Source of the DNA: Chloroflexota bacterium
GTDB lineage: Bacteria; Chloroflexota; Anaerolineae; B4-G1
NCBI GenBank assembly: GCA_011046405.1
Contig: DSAR01000135.1
Span: forward strand, 1-12,134
DNA: 12,134 nucleotides
Direction of reading: 5' to 3'
The notes under the pieces were generated by a model that saw only the letters and a program-made list of their open reading frames with translations, was not told the origin of the DNA and did not search any database. The translations under genes were made by a program, and so were the position numbers. This document shows positions 1 through 4,856 of this stretch, one piece after another (the stretch's first letter is position 1; each line of letters begins with the position of its first letter).

Positions 1-92
1 CCCGGTTTATTGAGATGATACTCGTCACCCATAGTGTGAAGCGATAGCTCCACTTGAGTCAGAAGAGCCATCGGCTTTATGCATTCGGAAAA

Positions 93-2249
93 CTAGCTCC
101 GGCGCGAACGACCGCGATTGCTCCGACCACCACCCGGTCTATCGGCGGCTCGAGCTTCCTCCAACGTCCAACCTTCCAACACGGCCTGGCGTGACAAACG
201 AATTTTCCCGTCGTGATCGATGTTGGTGACCATCACCATAATTTCGTCGCCGACCTCCGCGATGTCTTTGACAGAATCGACCCGGTAGTCGGCCAACTGG
301 GAAATGTGTACCAGGCCATCGGTGCCAGGTAGAATCTCCACAAATGCGCCGAAATCAGTGATACGGACGACCTTGCCGGTGTAGATTCGTCCCTCTTCGG
401 GATCCTCCGTCAGACTCTCGATGATTCGCTGCGCCCGTTCCGCGGCCGGCCCGTCGGTCGAGGCGATGTAAATGCTGCCATCATCCTCGATGTCGATACG
501 CACGTCACACTCGTCCTGGATTGCGCGCACCGTCTTGCCGCCAGAGCCGATGACCGCGCCCAATTTATCGGGATCGACGTGTATGACCGTCATCCGGGGC
601 GCGTAAGGCGACATCTCTTCGCGCGGCGCCGGGATCACGTCGGTCATCGTGTCCAGGATTTTCATCCGCGCCTGGCGGGCCTGTTCCATCGCCTCTACCA
701 TGATGTCGTAGGAAAGACCCGCGATTTTGATATCCATCTGCAGGGCGGTGATGCCCTCCCTCGTCCCGGCGACCTTGAAATCCATGTCGCCGATGTGGTC
801 TTCTAACCCCTGGATGTCGGTTAAAATGCGATATTGCTCGTTCTCCATCATCAGGCCCATCGCAATACCGGCTACCGGTGTCTTGATCGATACGCCAGCG
901 TCCATCAAGGCCAGGGAGCTTCCACACACACTGGCCATCGAAGTCGATCCGTTAGAGCTGAGCGCCTCGCTGACGACCCGAATGGTATAGGGAAAGACGT
1001 CATCGCCAGGGAGCACCGGCTCCAGGGCCCGTTCCGCCAGGGCCCCGTGACCGATCTCGCGCCGCTTCGGACCGCGCATGAAGCGGGTCTCTCCCGTGGA
1101 GTAAGGGGGCATGTTATAGTGATGGATGTATCGCTTGGTCTCCTCGGGCGAAAGGTCGTCCAACATCTGCTCGTCTCGCGGGGTGCCCAGCGTCGCCACC
1201 GAAAGCACCTGGGTCTCTCCCCGGGTGAAGAGGCCCGACCCGTGCGCCCGGGGCAGAAGTCCCACCTCGGCCGAAAGCGAACGAATGGTATGTGGATCTC
1301 GACCATCGGCCCGAACACCTTTTTCTATCGTCTGCTGGCGGATGAACTCACGTTCCACCTCGTCGAAAGCCTTTCGGATCTCTCGATCATCCCAGACATC
1401 TCCCCCCAACTCCGCCTTCAAATCCTCGCGCAGAGCACCCAGCCGCTGGCGGAAGTCCTGTTTACTCGTCGCGCCGGATATGGCCTCGGACAACCGGTCC
1501 CATATCTTCTGGCGCACGACGTCCAGCAACTCCTCTGGTATCGCGTAGGACGTGTAGGCGCGCTTCGGTTTGCCGACCTGGGCTTGCATCTCGTTCTGCA
1601 CGCGAATGCTGTCCTGGATTGCTTCGTGGCCTATGCGGAGCGCTTCGACCATCACGCTCTCGTCGACCTCGTCCGCCCCGGCCTCGACCATCATCACCGC
1701 TTCGGCAGAACCGGCCAGCCGCAGATCGAGCAGACTCTCTTCCATCTGCGAAATGGTGGGATCGACGACGAATTCGCCCTCTATGTAACCCACCCGCACA
1801 GCGCCGATCGGCCCATTGAAAGGGATGTCCGAGATCATCAGCGCCGCCGAGGCGCCAATCACCGAGAGGACGTCGGATTGATGCTCCTCATCCTGAGAGA
1901 GCGGTGTAATGATAATTTGCACTTCGTTGCGCATACCCTTGGGGAAAAGGGGGCGCAGGGGACGGTCGGTCAACCGCATCGTCAGAATGCCCGACTCGGT
2001 GGGCCGTCCCTCGCGGCGGAAGAAAGAACCTGGAATCCGGCCAGCGGCGTAAAGCCGCTCCTCGAAATCCACCGTCAAGGGAAAGAAATCGATGCCCTCT
2101 CGCACGTCGCTTGACATCGTCGCCGTGACGAGCAACATCGTATCCCCTTGGCGAATGGTCACGACACCGCCTGCTTGTTGGGCCAATTTCCCGGTCTCCA
2201 GCGTGATGATACTCTCGCCTAACCGGGCCGTAAATTTTTGACTATTCAC
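93..2249 (-). CDS. pnp: Polynucleotide phosphorylase (PNPase)
   Basis: A 3'-5' phosphorolytic exoribonuclease that degrades mRNA with phosphate, releasing nucleoside diphosphates; cytoplasmic, trimeric and often part of the degradosome. The 718-residue product has the full family layout: first RNase PH domain (about 1-220), helical linker (about 225-300), second RNase PH domain (about 305-540) with the catalytic HIGDMDFKVAG motif near 485-495, a KH domain with the GxxG loop IGSGGKT near 567-573, and an S1 domain (about 620-690) with DFGAFVEILPG and DGLVHISQL. It ends in an Arg/Gly/Ser-rich tail. The frame stays open to a TTG at 2276, but I chose GTG at 2247-2249 because a perfect GGAGGT lies six bases upstream and the TTG would place that site inside the gene. 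It follows rpsO on the same strand, the order conserved across many bacteria. No frame damage or missing domain is seen. Confidence 0.98.
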   Translation of the reverse strand: MNSQKFTARLGESIITLETGKLAQQAGGVVTIRQGDTMLLVTATMSSDVREGIDFFPLTVDFEERLYAAGRIPGSFFRREGRPTESGILTMRLTDRPLRPLFPKGMRNEVQIIITPLSQDEEHQSDVLSVIGASAALMISDIPFNGPIGAVRVGYIEGEFVVDPTISQMEESLLDLRLAGSAEAVMMVEAGADEVDESVMVEALRIGHEAIQDSIRVQNEMQAQVGKPKRAYTSYAIPEELLDVVRQKIWDRLSEAISGATSKQDFRQRLGALREDLKAELGGDVWDDREIRKAFDEVEREFIRQQTIEKGVRADGRDPHTIRSLSAEVGLLPRAHGSGLFTRGETQVLSVATLGTPRDEQMLDDLSPEETKRYIHHYNMPPYSTGETRFMRGPKRREIGHGALAERALEPVLPGDDVFPYTIRVVSEALSSNGSTSMASVCGSSLALMDAGVSIKTPVAGIAMGLMMENEQYRILTDIQGLEDHIGDMDFKVAGTREGITALQMDIKIAGLSYDIMVEAMEQARQARMKILDTMTDVIPAPREEMSPYAPRMTVIHVDPDKLGAVIGSGGKTVRAIQDECDVRIDIEDDGSIYIASTDGPAAERAQRIIESLTEDPEEGRIYTGKVVRITDFGAFVEILPGTDGLVHISQLADYRVDSVKDIAEVGDEIMVMVTNIDHDGKIRLSRQAVLEGWTLEEARAADRPGGGRSNRGRSRRS

Positions 2250-2255
2250 TGATAT

Positions 2256-2261
2256 ACCTCC
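2256..2261 (-). promoter_or_regulatory. pnp ribosome binding site
   Basis: GGAGGT on the minus strand, six bases before GTG 2249. It decides the start: the upstream TTG (2276) has no comparable site. Confidence 0.85.
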
Positions 2262-2286
2262 ATATTTGGAGGCCAAACGCTGGGGT

Positions 2287-2339
2287 CAGGGACTGGGGAA
2301 TGGGCCGTAGGGCCCCCACGGCCCATTCCCCAATTCCTG
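2287..2339 (-). repeat. 22-bp stem-loop in the pnp leader
   Basis: Arms at 2287-2308 and 2318-2339 enclose a 9-base loop. Read as minus-strand RNA the stem has 20 Watson-Crick pairs, one G-U pair and one A-C mismatch; the inner 14 bp (2295-2308 with 2318-2331) are perfect. No T-run follows it on the minus strand, so it is not a standard intrinsic terminator. It lies 37 bases upstream of the pnp GTG. A long duplex in the pnp leader is where E. coli RNase III and PNPase act to autoregulate pnp; that parallel is by position only. It could instead be a dispersed palindromic repeat. Confidence 0.7.
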
Positions 2340-2374
2340 TACCCGCGCTTGACCTCGTCCTAATTAAATTTCCA

Positions 2375-2425
2375 CACAAATACACAAACGAGTAGATGGG
2401 ATACTCACGCCCACATCTACTCGTT
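2375..2425 (-). terminator. Possible intrinsic terminator between rpsO and pnp
   Basis: A perfect 12-bp inverted repeat (2387-2398 with 2414-2425, 15-base loop). On the minus strand it is followed by a T-rich but interrupted stretch, TGTGTATTTGTG. This could end or attenuate rpsO transcription before pnp. The stem is only about half GC and the T tract is broken by G residues, so read-through into pnp is plausible. Confidence 0.45.
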
Positions 2426-2519
2426 CAACTGACCTACTATAAGTGGGCAGATCTTCTTATCCAGGATCACCATACATAACTGCCCATGCAGCACGCTAAA
2501 CGATATAAACCCGAGGAGT

Positions 2520-2580
2520 ATCTTCTCAATATGGGCGGAATAACATTCCGCCTTACTTTACCCCAATTTTTTGAGAAGAT
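2520..2580. repeat. Nested inverted repeats
   Basis: The outer arms ATCTTCTCAA (2520-2529) and TTGAGAAGAT (2571-2580) are perfectly complementary over 10 bp. Inside is a second perfect hairpin, GGCGGAAT (2534-2541) with ATTCCGCC (2545-2552), loop AAC. The transcript would fold into a two-tiered stem downstream of rpsO. It may be an RNA stability element or a small palindromic repeat. The right half resembles 4825-4850, between murJ and the activase gene. Confidence 0.6.
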
Positions 2581-2716
2581 GCCCCGAGAATTTAGTTTGC
2601 TAAACAAGATACGCCGAGATCACTCCTCGTCCAAAAGGCTATCATCAGCCAGGCAAATAAAAGCAATCGCATCAAGATGCCGGGCGAAGAATTCCAGAGC
2701 CAACGCTTGAAAATCT

Positions 2717-2986
2717 TTAGCGACGTAGGCCAAGCCGGTTCAGAATATCTCGATAGCGTTTAGGCGCTTTGCGGCTCAGGTAATTCAAATGTTTGCGACG
2801 CTTCCCGACCATCCTGATCAAACCACGCCGTGAATGCTCATCGTGCCGGTGTGCTTTCAGATGCTCTGTCAAATGCTTGATGCGCGTCGTCAACATCGCG
2901 ATTTGGACTTCCGGCGATCCTGTATCGTCAGATGAACGACCAAACTCCTGGAAGATCACTTCTTTTTCATTCTTACTTAACGACAC
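2717..2986 (-). CDS. rpsO: 30S ribosomal protein S15
   Basis: A primary 16S rRNA binding protein of the small subunit platform. The 89-residue product is the normal family length and shows the S15 signatures: the DTGSPEVQIAMLT segment (about 21-33), LTEHLKAHRHDEHSRRGL (about 39-56) with the conserved His/Asp rRNA-contact region, and the basic KRRKHLNYL stretch followed by YRDILNRLGLRR. Translation starts at GTG (2984-2986) behind AAGGAGGA at five to six bases' spacing. It precedes pnp on the same strand. Its leader carries a small hairpin (3012-3036) that could be an S15 feedback site, inferred only from position. Confidence 0.98.
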   Translation of the reverse strand: MSLSKNEKEVIFQEFGRSSDDTGSPEVQIAMLTTRIKHLTEHLKAHRHDEHSRRGLIRMVGKRRKHLNYLSRKAPKRYRDILNRLGLRR

Positions 2987-2990
2987 TATG

Positions 2991-2998
2991 TCCTCCTT
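2991..2998 (-). promoter_or_regulatory. rpsO ribosome binding site
   Basis: AAGGAGGA on the minus strand, with its GGAGG core five bases before the GTG start. A near-perfect anti-16S match compensates for the non-ATG start. Confidence 0.85.
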
Positions 2999-3011
2999 AA
3001 GACTACAAATG

Positions 3012-3036
3012 GGTAGAACTCAAGATTGTCTCTACC
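3012..3036 (-). promoter_or_regulatory. Hairpin in rpsO leader, possible S15 feedback site
   Basis: GGTAGA (3031-3036, minus strand) pairs with TCTACC (3012-3017), extended by an inner G-U pair, around an 11-13-base loop. It begins 14 bases upstream of the ribosome binding site. S15 represses its own mRNA through leader structures in several phyla, and these differ greatly in sequence, so this is a candidate by location only. Confidence 0.35.
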
Positions 3037-3051
3037 AACTTTGCGGGCGAT

Positions 3052-3080
3052 ATTGTACCACGATTCATTGGCAGATGCAA
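3052..3080 (-). promoter_or_regulatory. Promoter of rpsO(-pnp)
   Basis: Minus strand: -35 TTGCAT (3075-3080), a 17-base spacer, -10 TACAAT (3052-3057), with a TG one base upstream making an extended -10. The predicted start near 3045 leaves a leader of about 58 bases before the GTG of rpsO. The weak -35 is offset by the extended -10. Confidence 0.7.
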
Positions 3081-3090
3081 ATGAAAATAA

Positions 3091-3113
3091 AATGGGTCGT
3101 TGCGCAACCCATT
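3091..3113. repeat. Inverted repeat between the divergent rpsO and murJ promoters
   Basis: AATGGGT (3091-3097) and ACCCATT (3107-3113) flank the self-complementary GTTGCGCAAC (3099-3108, overlapping the right arm). A further GCCCATTC follows at 3115-3122. The site sits between the two -35 boxes, where a regulator could affect both genes. No known operator is recognised. Confidence 0.45.
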
Positions 3114-3129
3114 CGCCCATTCAATCTGT

Positions 3130-3158
3130 TTGTGAACCTGGGCAAATCGGGGTAGAAT
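3130..3158 (+). promoter_or_regulatory. Promoter of murJ
   Basis: Plus strand: -35 TTGTGA (3130-3135), exactly 17 bases, then -10 TAGAAT (3153-3158). The last two bases of the -10 are the first two of the ATG at 3157, so a transcript starting near 3165 would lack that ATG. Confidence 0.65.
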
Positions 3159-3202
3159 GACCCGGAAGCGGCTGACGAGAAACAACGAGAAACGATCCCT
3201 GC

Positions 3203-3211
3203 GGGGGAGGG
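3203..3211 (+). promoter_or_regulatory. murJ ribosome binding site
   Basis: GGGGGAGGG, five bases before TTG 3217. It is the only strong Shine-Dalgarno match near the 5' end of murJ and supports the TTG start over ATG 3157. Confidence 0.7.
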
Positions 3212-3216
3212 TTAAT

Positions 3217-4812
3217 TTGAACAGCAGCAACGAGACAAACGACACATCGCGGGTCCAGGTCGCTCGAGCCGCCGGCATCATCGCGTTGGGTAACGTCGCC
3301 AGCCGTATCCTGGGCCTGGTTCGAGAGACGGTCAAGGCCAACCTGTTTGGCGCGGGCGGCAACGTGAGCGCATTGGATACGGCGATGAGTATCCCCGTCA
3401 TCATATATGATCTGCTCGTAGGGGGGATGATCAGCTCGGCCTTGATCCCTGTCCTATCCGATTACGCCACACCGGAGCATCGGACCGAGATGTGGCACGT
3501 GCTGAGCATCATCTTGAACGCCATCTGCCTCCTTGTATCCGCCCTTCTCGTCGCCGGTGAATTGTTCACTCCCCAGATTATACGCCTCTCGGCCGGCGGC
3601 CTCTCGGCCGCCGACCAGGCGCTGGCGAGCAATCTCTTACGGCTTATGCTGCCGGGCGTCCTGTTCCTCAGTTTAGCCAGCGTCCTGAGCGGCGCGCTGT
3701 ATGCGCTCAATCGTTTCACCTTGCCCGCCTTCACGCCTGCTATCTTCAACGTGGCTGTCGTCATCGTGGCCTTGGTCCTGGGACGACGTTGGGGCGTCTA
3801 CAGTATGGCTGTCGGCCTGCTGATCGGCTCCATCCTCCAGGTGGCGCTCCAACTGCCCGGCCTACGCGACGTGCCTTTTACGTTGACGTTTGATCTACGC
3901 CACCCGGCCTTGCGGCGTATAGGGCGCCTCTATCTTCCCATTCTCATCGGTTTGACCGTCGATAAGCTGGCCGAGTTGCTCAGCTATCGCCTGGCCTCGC
4001 ATACCGGCGCCGCTTCCATCTCGTGGATGAAATACTCGGCCACGATGATTCAACTACCGTTGGGCCTGGTCGTGACCGCTATCTCTATCGCGATCCTCCC
4101 CACCCTCTCGCGCCAGGCGAACGAGGCCCAACCCGGCCCTTTCAAAACCACGTTAGCCCAGGGCCTTCGTCTCGTATTAACCCTGACCATCCCAGCCACC
4201 ATCGGCCTGTGGGTGTTGGCTCATCCCATCATCGCCTTGGTCTTCGAGCACGGAGATTTCAGCCCGGTCGATACGATGGCGACAGTCGCCGCTTTACGTT
4301 GTCACCTGGTGGGTCTGATTTTTGCCGCCATCGATCAACCCCTGATATTTGCTTTCTACGCCCGCAAAGATACCTGGACCCCGGCCCTGGTCGGTGTTCT
4401 AACCGTGATCCTCTACGTCATCCTAAACGCCATCCCCATCCTGTTTGCCTCCCTGACGCTCAACCTGCTCATATTGGCCAACTCTATCAAGTGGGCTGTC
4501 CATGCACTGATGATGTTGATCCTCATGCAGCGCGCCATTGGCGGATTGCACGGGCACGATATATGGCAGGTCATCGTCAAAGGCGCCCTGGCATCGGCCG
4601 TGATGGGAGGCCTCGTCTATCTGTTCATTCAAGTCACGACGCCGCTCATACCCCAAAACACCCTCGGGGAATTCATCCTCGTCGGCGGCGGCGGATTCTT
4701 GGGCATCGCCATTTACGCTGTACTATCGGTGCTACTCGGCATCAGGGACGTCGCCACCCTCTGGCACGCCATTGTGCGCTGGTATCGAGGCTTGAAAGCG
4801 TCTTTGCAGTAG
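3217..4812 (+). CDS. murJ: Lipid II flippase MurJ (MviN family)
   Basis: An inner-membrane protein of the MOP superfamily that moves lipid-linked peptidoglycan precursor (lipid II) to the outer face of the membrane. From the TTG the product is 531 residues, normal for MurJ, with about 14 hydrophobic segments over its whole length. The family signature SRILGLVRE is at 29-37, followed by the Asp-containing TAMSIP and GGMISSALIPVLS segments of the first helices. ATG 3157 would add 20 Arg/Lys-rich residues (551 in total), but it has no ribosome binding site and overlaps the -10 box of the inferred promoter. The gene is divergent from rpsO and converges on the activase gene with 44 bp between the stops. 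That gap has T-runs but no clear hairpin terminator. No peptidoglycan gene lies beside it. Confidence 0.95.
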   Translation: MNSSNETNDTSRVQVARAAGIIALGNVASRILGLVRETVKANLFGAGGNVSALDTAMSIPVIIYDLLVGGMISSALIPVLSDYATPEHRTEMWHVLSIILNAICLLVSALLVAGELFTPQIIRLSAGGLSAADQALASNLLRLMLPGVLFLSLASVLSGALYALNRFTLPAFTPAIFNVAVVIVALVLGRRWGVYSMAVGLLIGSILQVALQLPGLRDVPFTLTFDLRHPALRRIGRLYLPILIGLTVDKLAELLSYRLASHTGAASISWMKYSATMIQLPLGLVVTAISIAILPTLSRQANEAQPGPFKTTLAQGLRLVLTLTIPATIGLWVLAHPIIALVFEHGDFSPVDTMATVAALRCHLVGLIFAAIDQPLIFAFYARKDTWTPALVGVLTVILYVILNAIPILFASLTLNLLILANSIKWAVHALMMLILMQRAIGGLHGHDIWQVIVKGALASAVMGGLVYLFIQVTTPLIPQNTLGEFILVGGGGFLGIAIYAVLSVLLGIRDVATLWHAIVRWYRGLKASLQ

Positions 4813-4856
4813 ATTACCCGCCTGCTTTTTCCCCAATTTTCGAGAAGACACGCGGC

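Larger units (their letters stand above)
2250..2716. other. Long rpsO-pnp intergenic region
   Basis: About 470 bp with no convincing gene and lower GC than its neighbours. It holds, in minus-strand transcription order, a nested inverted-repeat structure (2520-2580), a 12-bp inverted repeat that may be a terminator (2387-2425), the 22-bp pnp leader stem (2287-2339) and the pnp ribosome binding site. A TATAGT sequence on the minus strand near 2434-2439 could be a -10 box for a pnp promoter, but its -35 partner is poor. A 74-codon plus-strand reading frame (2486-2710) has no ribosome binding site and no recognisable motif, so I do not call it. Confidence 0.6.

Noticed and set aside
1..32. Start of a further minus-strand gene (ATG at 30-32 reading MGDEYHLNKP to the edge)
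   Set aside because: Only ten codons are visible and the nearest GGAG is too far upstream; it cannot be judged from this window.
834..2114. 426-codon plus-strand frame inside pnp
   Set aside because: It is the antisense shadow of pnp, with no start signal and a composition typical of reverse-complemented GC-rich coding DNA.
2486..2710. 74-codon plus-strand frame between pnp and rpsO
   Set aside because: No ribosome binding site, no recognisable domain, and it runs through the nested hairpins and antisense to the rpsO downstream region.
4813..4856. Terminator between convergent murJ and the activase
   Set aside because: T-runs are present but I could find no stable stem beside them.
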